Shown here: positions 29,990 through 43,151 of the stretch, one piece after another
Position numbering within the stretch: the stretch's first letter is position 1
Layout of the letters: each line of letters starts with the position of its first letter
Source of the DNA: Sambucus nigra
Lineage: Eukaryota > Streptophyta > Magnoliopsida > Dipsacales > Adoxaceae
Assembly: GCA_949130495.1 (NCBI GenBank)
Contig: OX422218.1
Span: 45,594,823-45,658,822, forward strand
Direction: 5' to 3'
Length of the DNA: 64,000 nt
Notes under the pieces: generated by a model
Database searches by the model: none
What the model was told of the DNA's origin: nothing
Seen by the model: the letters and a program-made list of their open reading frames with translations, nothing else
Program-made: the position numbers and the translations under genes

Positions 29990-31056
29990 TGCCAAACTAT
30001 AAACATGTTGAGCAAATCATAAATTGTGTTATTACACCTTAGAACAATTATGGATACTTTTCTTTGATGATGGACACCAGCTCCCAAGTGGCCTCTTATA
30101 CGCCCTAATGTGTACAAATCATCTTGACTCGGAAGATTGTCTTTGGCCTCAGCTATTTTTATTTTCTTTGTATGATCTCCATTAAGGCCTCATCATAACT
30201 TAAGTCTTCGGCGATCTCAATGGGCTCATGGTTGAGTATATTTTTGGGTTCTCTAACGTATTTCCTTAACATTGAAACATGGAATACGTTGTGTATATGG
30301 GAAAAATTTAAGGCAGATCCAGCCTAAACGAAGTCTTCCTAATCTTCTTAAGAACCTCAAACAGTCCAATATATCGTGGGTTAATTTAATTTCTTTCCAA
30401 ACCTAATAACTCTCTTCCATGGGGAAATTTAAAAAAAGGAATGGTACCGACCCTCCAAGCCCACATCCCTTCTTTTGACATCATCTTAACTCTTTTGTCT
30501 GCTCTGGGCACTCTGTAGCCTCTTTTGAATAGGCTAACTTTTTTTGCGGCATCTTCTACTAACTCAGGCCTCAATAATTGTCTTTATCCTACCTCATCCT
30601 AACATAAAGAGTTGTGATATCTTCTCCCATACTAGGTAGCATATGAGGACATCTTAACTTTATTAGTAACTATTGTTATACACAAATCCCACTAAGGGTA
30701 GGCGATCTTCCTAACTGTCATGGAAGTCTAATACAGATGCCCTCAACATATCCTGAAGGGTCTGGTTGGTTCTCTTTATTTATCCATTTATCTACGGATG
30801 GAAAGATGTATTGAAGTCTACTCCAACATTGATATTTGAAAGTCTTCCAACATCCCGAGGTAAATCTAGGGTCGCGGTCAGATACTATGGCCATTGGGAC
30901 TCCATGGAGTCTTACAATCTCATTGATGAAAAATTTAGCCAAATGATCAACATTGGTCGTGGTCTTAACAGCAGCCAAAGAGTGCAAGAACTTGGTCAAT
31001 CTATCTAAAATAACCCAAATGTAATTCATCTTGTGGTCACCCCATCCTACTACCAT
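29990..31056 (-). pseudogene. INT: Tekay/Del chromovirus pol 3' part: integrase and chromodomain
   Basis: The minus-strand integrase core (31,056-30,718) reads IWVILDRLTKFLHSLAAV, then EIVRLHGVPMAIVSDRDP and RFTSGCWKTF, containing two of the three catalytic acids. The HPQTDGQSER region is destroyed. Further on are PELVEDAAKKV-like and ADKRVK pieces, HNVFHVSMLRKYVREP (30,290-30,240) and then EATWELVS and KEKYP, the end of a chromodomain typical of Tekay/Del elements. Stops and shifts are frequent. The SIRE-like element lies directly beyond its 3' end. Confidence 0.8.
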
Positions 31057-31059
31057 CTA

Positions 31060-31540
31060 AATACCTCCTTTAACCTTAAGACCCCAGGTCCTACTCCATT
31101 CCCTAATCCAGAAGCCACTGGGTGATCCCAACCCACGCTTGACTTTGGTTAACCCCGTAATCCGAGAATATCTCATTTTACACTCATTGGGCTCTGAATA
31201 CCCTTTCCAACTGTCAATACCAAGCACAAATCGGCCTTACGATTAACGCGTACTTGCCTTTTTTACTTCGAAGACCCTCGTCTAAAGGCCACCGCATCAT
31301 GAGTTGACATCCTTAGTTTAGGCATTTTACTTAATGGATTCCATAGGCTATTGGGTCCATTGTTCAAAGGGTAAGTTACGAGTATATACATGGGTTTACT
31401 TGTTTGGAGTACTCATCCGACATATGAATTTCTACTGAATGTTTAGATCTAGCTCCAACAAGTTATTGCTTCTCTTTTTATCTTTGTATTATGAGATATG
31501 ACTTTGGTGAATTCCGAGAATGAAATGTCATTATTAGTTA
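31060..31540. other. Unassigned, LTR-like fragment
   Basis: The stretch 31,115-31,260 (TTGACTTTGGTTAACCCC, then CCCTTTCCAACTGTC and AGCACAAATCGGCC) resembles the U3 repeat of the Tat LTR at 16,258-16,900. This suggests a scrap of a related LTR. The rest shows nothing recognisable. Confidence 0.35.
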
Positions 31541-32634
31541 ATGCTCCATATTTTTAAGAATTCAATTAATGATTATTTAATTATTTAATTATTAATTGAT
31601 ATATAATAGGGTGAATTAACAAGTAATTTATTGGGTTTAATTGATTAGGATTATTAATTGAAATGTTAAATCGGAATTTTAAATAATATGTGAGAATGAC
31701 TCATAAAGTAAAATAACACACCTGTAATAAATTTGATGTTGCGGGTTGGTTTGACTGGAATGGACTTCGGGGGAGAATAAAAACCAAAAAGAGTTTTTTT
31801 TTTTTAACGTGGAAAATTTAGTCCCAAGGGTAGATACACATTGAGCCAAGTTTTAAGAGTATTAGGTTAGTGTTTTGAGCTTATTTGGGGGTTCAAAGGT
31901 GGGCCCATAGTGAACCTTCTTATTTAGGGTTTTAAATAGGTTAATAACCCTGATTAAACAACATCATACATCATTAATAAAACCTGGAAACAAAGGCTAA
32001 CTTTGTGAGAAAAGGAAGAACAATCAAGAGGTATCAATTACAGATCAAACTTCGTTTAAGGCAATAAATACTATCTTACTTATCATATTAATGTAATCGA
32101 TTTTTTACTTTTATCGTTGTGTATGAATCAATTGGGTACGATCATGCTTTACGACTAAATTCTGATGATCATTATATATTTGATTGTTAATCGTGTTTTG
32201 TACGGGATAATAGTGATTAAAGATGATATGTTCGTAATCCTTTGTTAAATATGATTTTAATAAGTTTATGTTGAAACATATATTAATCCATGGCTATATA
32301 TGTGTTCTTATGACTTGAACTCATGTGTAGAATCGATTATCTTAATCTGTTGATACGAATTTGTTGCGTATTGGTATGTAAAAAATTGAATGAAGAAGAT
32401 GAAGTTGAACTTTGAATGTTAATATATGAATCTTAATCTTAATCATGGTAAGATTGCAATAATTATTGTTAAAAACTTGTTGGATACATTAATTTGTGGT
32501 TCATACGTGTTGCGAAAGGATTTGGTTGTGGTTCAGAGTTATAGGATGAATTTTGTGGGTTTAAGTCCGCCATTAAGGGGCCTTGGGAAAGAACTCACTG
32601 GAATGGACTCGACAGATCGATTCGGCGTTGTAGT

Positions 32635-32786
32635 TGTAGTCATTTTAGGGCAACTTTTGGGTTTAACAATTTTAAGTTCTTTAAGATGCCTAGTTTGGGT
32701 ATGTATGTATTTGTAGTCATTTTAGGGCAACTTTTGGGTTTAACAATTTTAAGTTCTTTAAGATGCCTAGTTTGGGTATGTATGTA
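32635..32786. repeat. Exact 76-bp tandem duplication
   Basis: The unit beginning TTGTAGTCATTTTAGGGCAA at 32,635 is repeated without visible change at 32,711. It ends in GTATGTATGTAT and runs into a TATG microsatellite, suggesting slippage. Lack of divergence implies a recent event. Confidence 0.9.
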
Positions 32787-32843
32787 TGTATGTATGTATG
32801 TATGTATGTATGTATGTATGTATGTATGTATGCATGTATGTAT
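32777..32843. repeat. (TATG)n microsatellite
   Basis: About 16 TATG units with one TGCATG interruption near 32,832. Confidence 0.95.
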
Positions 32844-33236
32844 AGTTTATAATGTGATAGACTAAAAGGACACAAAGGTGGGGTTTAATTAAGTTTATAG
32901 CGTATTAAACTTTTAATTTTGGTATAGTCTGGTTTGGGTATTTGTTTCGATAATTAGGTGAACTTCTGTTATAGGATACCCCTATGTGTGCATTATGATA
33001 TGTATAATTACGTATTACATTGTGAGTTTGGTTACTCGATGAGACCACATCGTTGGGGTGGGGTTAGTTTGAGTGCGGTCAGACCATAGCGTAATTATGA
33101 TAATGTTAAATAACTTATATATTAGGTTCGAGAGTTGTTTACACCTTATAATTTCCTTCCAATGAAGTATCAATGCGTGGAAATATGAATCAATTATGAT
33201 AGTCAGAAAATACAAAATACAACTAGGCCACATTAA

Positions 33237-34463
33237 GATAAATGGCTCAACAAGAAAATAACACCTATTACGCTCAGAACTTGGAGTAATATCACATCAC
33301 TCCATTGGGGCATAATAACACTAGGGCGGGAATATTTAAAACATATAACGATCAATCAGTTAAAATGGTAGTTGCAAAGGCAAAAGAATCTATAAATAAG
33401 AGACTCAAGAACAATCCAAGGATTGTCCAACCACAAAAGCCACTTTTCCTCGTTTCCTTTCCTTTTCTTTTCATTTTCCTAGCGTAGCTTAGCTTTTGTT
33501 CTTCAAAGTAATTTGTAAGGTAAATCCATTGTAATTCGCTTTCAATCTAATATAAAGTTCTTTTGCCTTAGTTTTAAACTGTTTTGCATTTCTTAGTTTT
33601 AATATGCTTAGCTTTCCTTAGTTCAAATCACATTACTTTCATTAGTTTTAAATTATTTTACTTCCTTTAGTGTTGGGTTACTTTACCTCACTTATTTAAT
33701 TACTTTTAATCAGATTTTTATCCTTATTTTCCATTTCCAACTTTTACTTAGTCGTAGTTTAGTTAATTTACAAACTTAATTGGCATTCACTGGAAAGTTT
33801 TCTTAATTTGAGCATCGAACAGTTCACAATCTCCTACTCATCACGGGATAAGATAATCAACCAGTTGGCAAGAACATAACCTTGCCTAGCACGCTTGCAC
33901 CTAACTAAAAATATAAACATCAATCAAGCCAGCAAAACATATTTTTATCATGCTTGGTGGGACCATAGTGTTATTTAATTGTTTGTCATGGCTAGGACAT
34001 GATGGAGTGATGATGGAACTGAAAACATTGGCATCCTTGGTTCAACGAACCAACCCACCACAACCACAAACCAACCAGTTGGGGTAACTAGTCAAAAGAC
34101 AAGACCAGGAACTCAAAACCAGGAATTGGATGTGATAATGAACTAGCAACATAAATAAATATCACACAAAGGTTTAAATGCTCGGGAACCTTATCTTCCT
34201 ATATCGGGCAAATCCATTAGAGGTACCATTGTAACGGATTAGAAATTATACACATATAATAAAAGGGTAAATAACTACAACGTCATACCACCATTTAATC
34301 ATATTCCAATATTACAAAATAGATAAACCCTCCTTTGTCTCCCACTCATGATATAGGTCTATAACACCCTCCATCATTAGCCAACGACATACTACCCAGT
34401 CTTGCAAATCAATCCCATAAACTTCCACTGATAGATTACCCACAAATACAATCACACACATAG
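33237..34463. other. Decayed retroelement leader and unassigned AT-rich sequence
   Basis: The part 33,440-33,830 is T-rich with CTTAG(C/T)TTT motifs, like an R/U5 or leader. An ATG at 33,993 opens MART-stop-WSDDGTENIG followed by a Thr/Gln/Pro-rich stretch, which could be the start of a Gypsy gag, broken after about 50 codons. From 34,140 to the LTR at 34,464 nothing is recognisable. Confidence 0.3.
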
Positions 34464-36195
34464 TGTAACAACTCACCAAATATAGAAAATTAATCCCTTA
34501 AATAAATAAAAATCCGAGGTAATCCTCAGACTTTTGTCAAATTATCAAATTGCCCGGAAACAACATCATGTTAGTATTAACACCTTATACGACCAATTGA
34601 ATCCAAATTTGAACCAAAATTTACATCAAATCTCATATACTTAATACAAACATTACTAACAAATCCTTTAAGTTTGAGAAATTACACTTAAGCCCCTAAA
34701 TCTTTTAAACGTTAGTTAAAAACCCTAAAGACTAACCTACAAACTAGCTAAGGACCAAACTTAAAACCAAACTTATCCCAATTTCACCCCCTGTTAATGC
34801 GGACTAGATGGCAGCCCTCATGGCAGTATACCACATGGAGTACCAATGGTACCCATTTACCCTCACATGGTACATGGTTGAAACTTGCACAAACCAAAGT
34901 TAAAAACCACATTTCTTTCTGCCAATAAGCTCTCCCCAACGAACCCTATATAACCCCGTAGTTACCTCTGTGGTGAAAACTCATCCCAGGACAGTGATAT
35001 TCCAAAGTAAACTTTTGAGTTTTCTTACATCTTTATCATTTTATGTGTGTATTTTTATTCTTAGCAATTGGTTATGTTTTCTGCACTTCTTTAAGTTAAA
35101 ATTATGCATTTACATGAAAGTTCTAATGTGAGAATGGTACATAACCAACTTAAATACCAAAAGTCTCCACTAAAGCTTGAGCTTTAATAGTATATATTGT
35201 ACCTTTGACTTTGAACTAGTTTCAAAGTGAGAGAACTCAAGCTCTGGGTCTAAGGATCCTAAGTGCAATGCTGATTGGAACAAGAACTAGTTTTAATTCC
35301 CCGAATCAAATTTTTAAAATAATGGTTATGTAATTTTCAGAACTTAAATTCAAAGGCTATAATGAATCAAAATCAATGAAACTAAACTAGTTCGATTGAA
35401 TTTTGAGCATAGAACATGAAAATCACCATGTCGTAAACCAAATCATATCGTCTAAACATGAGTGTTCAGGTCAAACTTACGTCATATTTATAAAAAAGTC
35501 AATAGCTCAAACCAATCCACCAAAATCCTGGAAACCAATATGGTTTGATTCCTTTTGAAAAATTACACAACTTTGATTTAGGAACCAACTTAAGTGGTAT
35601 TCTAAAACGATTTAAATATAAGGTCAAAGTTTACAAACCCTAAAGTTAACAAAACGAACGTAGGAGATGATGTGGTCTAGATACGTGAGAGTGAAGTCAA
35701 CATCTAGCGCGTTTGGGATTTGCCCAACGAATGAGGGCACATTCCCAATCAGAAAATTTTGATTTTTTTTCCAAAAATTCTTTTTTTCTTTCTGAACAAA
35801 TTGGTATATGATATCCCCCTGTTTGGATTTCTAGAAAGTAAAATCTCTAGAAACCAATTTTAAATTTTAAAAATTAAACTATCGTGTACACTTAACCGCT
35901 TGACAGTTTTCCAAGTATTCCAAAACAACCCTAAACTTTTTATATAACTTCCTTGGGATGAATAAAGGCAATTTATCTCTTTCCACCAAACCTGAATCCA
36001 AATGAAAAGTGAAGAAAACATTTCAACTTTAAATTTTCTAAAACTATACATTTAACCCCAACAGTTATTTCTACACTAAAAATTTCATTAAATCCCACGA
36101 ACCTGCAAATTATAACTGTACTTTTAAAACTTATAACATTTACTTATGCTATCCCAAGTTTCAGAATATCCAGCCCATCCCCGAATAGAAGACCA
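34464..36195 (+). repeat. Left LTR of the Tekay-type element, 3'-truncated
   Basis: It matches 38,816 to about 40,480 over its whole length with many substitutions and small indels, for example TGTCAAATTA and AACTTTTGAGTTTTCTTACA in both. The promoter region ACCCTATATAACCCC (34,945) corresponds to ACCCTATATAAACCCC (39,276). It ends at the junction with reverse transcriptase sequence. Confidence 0.85.
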
Positions 36196-38815
36196 TCAAG
36201 AACAAGTGTCCTTTGCCTAGCATCGGAGACCTATTTGACCAATTACGTGGGTCAAAAATATACTCGAAGATTAACTTACGATCAAGATACCACCAACTTC
36301 ACATCAAGAAAGATGATATACCCAAAATGACCTTTTGGACCAACTACGATCATTTTAGTTTCTAACCATGTCTTTTGGATTAATGAATGATGCTGTTGCC
36401 TTCATGTATTTAATGCATAAGGTATTTCGTCCTTTCCTGGATCAATTCGTAATCATCTTCATAGATGATATACTAATTTACTCCAAAACACACGAAGATC
36501 CTAAAGGACATCTACGGACGGTATTAGAAACCCTTTGTCAATAAGTACTTTATGCTAAAAAGAGCAAATTTGATTTCCTCGTGAAAGAAGTAGAATTCCT
36601 CATTCATATAATTATTGAAGCATTTATATAGGTAGACCCCACAAAACTAGCGTAGTACTCGAATGGTCACAACCTACAACCATTACAGAATCGCGAAGTT
36701 TTCTAGGACTTTCCAGTTATTATCAACATTTCGTGGAAGGATTTTCCAAAATCGCCTTACCACTGATGAAGTTAACCAAAAAAGACATCCGGTTTATATA
36801 GACCTCCGATTATGAACGAGCTTTCCTTACGTTAAAGGAAACATTAACCACCACTCTTGTCCTTACTATACCTACTAGAAATGTTAATTATGACGTCTAC
36901 ACCGATGCCTCCCTATAAGGATTAGGATGTGTGTTAATTCAATAAGGAAAAGTGATCGAGTACGGATCATGATAGTTAAAAATCCATAATCCCAATTATC
37001 CAGTACATGATTTTGAATTAGTGGCAGTAGTTTTGCCTAAAATTTTGGAGATGTCATTTATACGGGGAAGAATTTTAGGTATTCTCTGACTATAAAAGCC
37101 TCAAATACAGCTTCCCACAGAAAGACTTAAACCTTCGACAGAGACGATGAATAGAATTCTTAAAGAATTGTTAATTTAACTTATTATACCATCTTAGAAA
37201 AGGAAATGTAGTAACTGATGCCTTAAGCCGAAATTCTAAGGAACTCTCCACAATATATTTGTATTCTTAGATATCATAAGAGAGTATAATTTATAGAGAG
37301 AGTCCTCTGAATGCTTTATTATTCTGTGGAATATGATATCTCGCCCCACCTTGTGTAAATGAATCACTGAACTCCAGGAAGAAGATGAATTCCTGAAAAC
37401 CCAAAAGTAGAAAGTCCAAAGCAACCTCCTTGGAAAAAACTGGACCTTAGACCCCAAGAGAGGATTAAAGTCCAAGAATTAGGTATGTGTTCCCCTAATA
37501 CCTTCATTACGAGAGTAAATCCTTCTAGAATCCCATTATTCCAAACTCGTGATTTATCGCGGAAGCACCAAAATGTGTCAAAACCTCAAGCATCATTATT
37601 CGTGGTCAAGTATGAAGAAAGATATCTCTAATTTTGTGGCAAAATGTTCAACTTTCCAACAAGTGAAAATTGAACATCAATATACCGGCGGACTGTTACA
37701 ACCACTCCTAATTCCATAATGGAAATGGGATCACATTACCACAGATTATGTCAGTGGATTACCCCGAAACTTTCATAGGTATAACACTATATGGGTCATT
37801 ATAGATCGCCTTAAGAAATTCGCTCATTTTCCACCAACAAGATCAACGGATTTATTTCAGAAACTGAGTGAACTTTATATCATATAAATTTTCAAACTCC
37901 ACGGAGTACCCCTCTCCATTATGTCGAATCGAGATCCCGGATTCATAAGAATATTTTGGCGATCCCTACAAGCTTCTCTGGGAACTAAACTTAATTTGAG
38001 TACTGCTTTCCACCCTCAAACCGACGGCCAATCTGCGAGAGTGATCCAAACCCTTAAAAATATGATATAGGAATGGACGTTGAATTTTTCAGGAGCATGG
38101 AGCGATCACCTTGTGTTAATCAAATTTTCTTACAATAACAATTATCAAACCAGCATCCAAACCACCCCTTATGAAGATCTCTACGGCAGACTATCTCGTT
38201 CACCCTTATACTGGAATGAGTCAAGAGAAAATCATATCCTTGGACCCAAAATTATCACCAAAACCACTGAAAAGATACATCTCATTCAGGAAAGATTTCA
38301 TTCAGCCCAGAGTCGACAAAAGAATTATGCAATCACCCGAACAAAACCTTTAGAGTTTCAAGTAGATAACCAAGTATTATTATGCATTTCCCCAAGGAAA
38401 TGAATAATACGATTTGCGAAGAAATAAGAGTTAGAACCCCGTATATTGGTCCCTTTATAATCATTAAACATATAGGACTAGTAGCCTATCGTTTGAATTT
38501 ACCTCTCAAATTACCCAATATATGCAACGTGTTTCGTGTTTCGCGATTATGTAAGTACATACCTGATCCCAACCACATTATCACCTGGAAAGTCATAACC
38601 ATTAAACCCAACCATGAATTCAAAGAAATCCCTATCTAAATTCTCGATCAGCAAGAAAATATTCTTCGGCACAAAGTCATCCCATTAGTTAAAGTCCTTT
38701 GGCAACATTAAAGAATAGAGAAAGCAACTTAGGAAACAAAAGACTTTATGAAGTTACACTACACCACACTTTTCCCAGGTAATTTGGAGGCCGAATTTTT
38801 TTTAGGATGGTAGAA
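36196..38815 (+). pseudogene. pol: Tekay pol: partial RT, RNase H, integrase, chromodomain
   Basis: The plus strand reads, with many stops, [18 protein letters not shown] and [20 protein letters not shown] pieces, then TMSFGLMNDAVAFMYLMHKV and FRPFLDQFVIIFIDDILIYS (catalytic DD kept, about 36,415-36,480). RNase H has DYKSLKYSFPQKDLNLRQRR and GNVVTDALSRNSKELST (to 37,255). Integrase has FHPQTDGQSARVIQTLK (38,012) and NFSGAWSDHLVLIKFSYNNN (38,083). After the 85-codon open part at 38,382-38,639 (VFRVSRLCKYIPDPNHI) comes ILDQQENILRHKVIPLVKVL, the start of a chromodomain. Nearly every domain has stops. Confidence 0.85.
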
Positions 38816-41445
38816 TGTAACAACTGACCAAATATAGGTTATTAATTCCATAAATAAACAAAAATCCTAGGTAACCCTCAAACTTATGTCAAATTACCAA
38901 ATTTCCCAAAAATAACACCATGCTAGTATTCACACCTTATACCACCAATTGAATCCAAACTTGAACCCAAAGTTTCATCAAATTTCATATACTTAATACT
39001 AACATTATTAACCAATCCCCTAAGTCTAAAAAATTACACTTGAGCCCCTAAATATTTTAAAAGTTAGTTAAAACCCTAAAAACTAACCTATAAACTAGCT
39101 AAGGACCAAACTTAAAGCCAACATATCCCACCTTCACCCCTGCTGATGTGGACCAGTTGGCAGGCCTTGTAGACGTATACCACATGGAGTACCAATGGTA
39201 TACATGGTTGAAACTTGCACAAACCAAAGTTGAAAACCACTTTTGTTTCAGCCAATAAGCTCTCCCCCACAAACCCTATATAAACCCCAAGTTACCAGTG
39301 TGAAAACTCACCCCAACAGAGCGAGATATTCCAAAGTAAACTTTTGAGTTTTCTTACATCTTTGTCATTTTATATGTGTATTTCATTTCTTAGCATTTGG
39401 TTATGTTTCTTTTCCTTAAAGTAAAATTATGCATTCACATGAAAGTTCTAATATGAGAATGGCACTAAACCATCTTGAATAGAAGAAAACTCCATTAAAG
39501 CTTGAGATTTAATGGTGAATTCTGTACGCTTGACTTTAAACCAATTTCAAAGTGAAAGAACTTAAGCTATAGGTCTAAGGATCCTAAGTGCAATGCGTAA
39601 CTGGAACAACAACTAGTTTTAATGCCTCAAATCAAAGTTTTAAATTCTAGCTATGAAATTTTCAGAACTTAAATTAAGAGATTATGGTGAATCAAAATAA
39701 TTGAAAAGAAACATGAAAATCACCATGACATAAACCAAATAATAGCCTACAACACGATTTTTTTTGTCAAACTTTCCTCTTTTTACATCAAGTCAATAGC
39801 TCAAACCAGTCCATTAAAATCCTAGGAACCAATATAGTTGGATTCCTCGGGAAAAATTACAAAACTTTGATTCAGGAACCAACTTAAATTGTATTCTAAA
39901 CGATTCAAATATAACGTCAAAATTTACAAACCCTAAAGTCAACAAAACGAAGGTAGGAGATGATGTGGGTTATACGCGCGATAGCAAAGTCAATAGCAGG
40001 CGTGTCTGGGATTTGACCCAACGCATGAGGGCACATCCCCAATCAAAAAATTCTGATTTTTTCCCTAAAAATTCTATTTTTTAATTCTGAACAAATTGGT
40101 ATATGGCATCACCCTATTTCAATTCATAAAAACCAAAATCTCAAGAAACCAGTTTTAAAGTTTAAAAAAAATAAATTTTCCATCTACACATAACCCCCTG
40201 GCAATTTTCCAAGTATTTTAAAACAACCCCCAAATTTTTTATATAAACTTCCTTAGGATAAATAAAGCCAATTTGTCTCTTTCCACCAAACATGAATCCA
40301 AATGAAAAGTGAAGAAAACATTTCAACTTTAAATTTTATAAAACTATACATTTAACCCCAAAAGTTATTTCTACACTGAAAATTTCATTACATTCCACCT
40401 ACCTGCATATTATAACTGTACTTTTGAAATCTATACCACCTACTTATTTTATCCTTGGTTTAAAAATACCCAGCTCACTCCCAAGAAGTCTATGATCAAA
40501 CCCCTACCCCCGAAATTTAAAAGTACGTGAGTCTATTTCACTATTATACTTTGAGCTTATGTCCTTGAAATTACTGTATTGTTTATATCACTACGTAAAA
40601 TCCCCTGGACTCATGTTCTCATTTATGAACTCTTTTGTATATTTTAACCTTATCGTGAATATTGATTCAATCATTATCCAATAAAACTCGATTCAATCGA
40701 CGCCTGACAACCTATGATTTCAGCAAACCCACTGATTTCAACAAATTATTCGAATTACAGTACACTCTTGCATCCTATTAAATCCAGATTTTAGTTATTT
40801 TAGCCTGATTATAGTACACACCTGCATCTTATTAAAACCCCGATTTCAGTTATTTACCCTGACTGCAGTACAGCCCTTCCATTTTATAACCATTATCAGT
40901 TAAACCCCAAGTAGCATACATTAAAATTTTGAGATTATACCACGGTACACCACGACAATTCTAATTAGCCTGTAGGACCCTAAAGTTGAGTTCCTAGTTT
41001 TTATTTTCTACATACGTATGAGTGGTACTTTAGCTAAGTGTGCCAAGTCATTTTATTATTCCCTAATTATTTGGATTGCATGTTCAAAGATTTTGGAAGT
41101 TATTGCAACGGTATTGCTACGCATTTTTATGCCCCTAAAACTGATAATTTTGGGGTTATCTTGTTATAGTTTGAAACCTTACCTCATAATTCGACAAACA
41201 ACAGATCCAGTTACGAATCACCATAAATTTCTGTTAAATATCACCAGACTCTAGTATATCCCTGTCAGTACTATAATGTTTCATCTTTGCTTCAGTTTAT
41301 TATACATTGTGTTGTAATAATTACATTGTGTTGCTCTCAATTATCCACACAACCAATTCCTGAATTTATACATTGTTATAGAAGTAGAATTATCCATTTG
41401 GCATATTCTTGCTTAATTGTTTCCCTTCCAGATAGATGGTGAGCT

Positions 41446-41526
<81 letters not shown>

Positions 41527-41836
41527 CTTGTACCTATGGATTTTAACTCAGTCTTATCGAGAAAAATATTTTCAATAATATGCGTGTGGGCGGTAGCAGA
41601 CAAAGACGATAGTTCCCGGTGGAATGTTTTTACTAGAACATATCAGCTCCTGTTATATTTTATTTTATTCCCTACCATTCTATGTTATAATCAACCATAC
41701 AAATGTTTACATTTCAGTTATGAAGTACCCCTATATGTAATAAAGGTGCTATGTATCTAAAATACTAAAATTTTACCTTACTTCTACTCATTTATTTTAT
41801 GTTGTTACTATTATGACTTGGTACCATTAATCATAA
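38816..41836 (+). repeat. Right LTR of the Tekay-type element (end uncertain)
   Basis: It begins TGTAACAACTGACC directly after AGGATGGTAGAA, a decayed polypurine tract. Homology to the left LTR can be followed to about 40,480. The rest, to roughly 41,830, is expected U5 and contains an (AG)37 microsatellite. No clear CA end was found. Confidence 0.6.
41449..41522. repeat. (AG)37 microsatellite
   Basis: A perfect AG repeat of 74 bp. The Ser-Leu run it encodes on the minus strand is not a gene. Confidence 0.98.
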
Positions 41837-43151
41837 CATAGAAGACGCGACACATAATATGGCCACAAAAATTATATAAAGATATATACACTAGTATGCA
41901 TAAACGAATATGGTAAACCACTCTAACCACACAAAAGGAACCATACATAACTCGGACATAACCTCAATCTTGAAATCATAATCTCCACAAAATAATATTT
42001 GAATGCTTGTTTATCCAACTAAAGCCTTTGGAAAGTCCATGAGTCAAACCTAAGTCCCCATGATAAAATCATTAAAAGACCACAGAAATCCACCATACTA
42101 CCTAAGTCGTGATCACTTCCTATAAAGGGCGCGACTAACGATCCACCACCGCATCCCCAAAACGATGTCGTAATATAAAATTGGCCCGAAACCTAATATA
42201 ATCAATTTTGATTAATATTATATCAAAATTAATGTTTCTTGAATCTTATAAACGGTCCTAAATATCATCTTTGACGGTTTATAAACATATTCCTAACATT
42301 ATAGTACTAATTAGATCAGATACATCAAAATAAAATATAAATTATCACTTTCAGCTTGTGTTTAATTAGGATTAATATTAATTATCGGAATTAATAACTT
42401 TAAATATATTTGAATCATAAATAATTTTATTTTAAACACATGAATCAACATATTATATTAATCCTACATCAAATCTAAACATTTCTAAGCATTTAACAAG
42501 TTTAAAACTAGTGTATTATATTATTTTGCATGATATCTCAACCTAGCTTGTGACCAATCCCAATTTCAATCAAAACAGGAATAAATCATAAACAAGTAAC
42601 ATCAAATACGTAGTATACAAAGTTATGCATTGTCTAAAATCAAAAGATTGAATCCAAGATTGACTTATCTTGGTGATCCACTTCTTCTCCCAAATTCTCC
42701 TCTGTTGGGCTAGGGTTTGTCTTATGATTTAAATTGGTCAATAATGAGTGTTAAGTATCTATTTAATTCTTTAATCTCACAAGTGTCATATGGACCTACG
42801 TTAAGACATCAAAATAATTCCAAAATAATACCCCAAATGCTCCGAAAAGGGGTACCCACCCTTGAAGACGAATCTGGCATTATAAAACATCACTCTGGGA
42901 CTCTGTATCCACTCGAGTCCCGTACAATAGTAAAATCTCTAAATATAAAAACAAATCACAACGTTATTATTAGATTACAAGTCCTTCACATAATTTAATT
43001 TCCCGTCTTAAATAATAATGCAATTAAATCACAATAACTCACATAATAAACAAGCACATACAACTACAATGTACACAAGAAATAATAATCCAAATTAAAT
43101 AATTAATATTAATATTATAAAAAATACAGACGTATTACAATTAAATAAATA
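41837..43151. other. AT-rich spacer, nothing recognised
   Basis: Very AT-rich, with TTAATATTA-type motifs between 42,190 and 42,480. The plus-strand frame at 42,717-42,998 has no recognisable domain. No repeat pair, terminal repeat or coding signal could be tied to it. Confidence 0.3.

Larger units (their letters stand above)
31541..33236. other. AT-rich LTR-like segment
   Basis: The layout of 31,740-32,110 (GGTTAGTGTTTTGAGCTTAT, TTTAAATAGG, then a purine-rich AGAAAAGGAAGAACAATC leader) resembles the U3-R parts of the segments at 47,950-48,300 and 62,000-62,230. I therefore suspect decayed Tekay-type LTR sequence. No LTR start or end could be fixed. The frame at 32,426-32,716 partly overlaps a local duplication and is not convincing. 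Confidence 0.35.
34464..41836 (+). mobile_element. Tekay-type Gypsy element with both LTRs, gag deleted
   Basis: Related direct repeats begin TGTAACAACTCACC at 34,464 and TGTAACAACTGACC at 38,816. Between them lies pol from mid reverse transcriptase to the chromodomain, all on the plus strand. Gag, protease, the start of RT and the end of the left LTR are missing: the left LTR breaks near 36,195 and runs straight into RT sequence. The right LTR continues past the point where the left one stops, so its true end is uncertain. CATAG occurs just before the left LTR and at 41,837-41,841, a weak target-duplication candidate. Confidence 0.7.

Noticed and set aside
41376..41603. Minus-strand Ser-Leu repeat protein
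   Set aside because: It is produced by the (AG)37 microsatellite.
34459..41841. CATAG target duplication around the Tekay element
   Set aside because: Kept only as a weak hint: the right LTR end is not established and CATAG is common by chance over the range searched.
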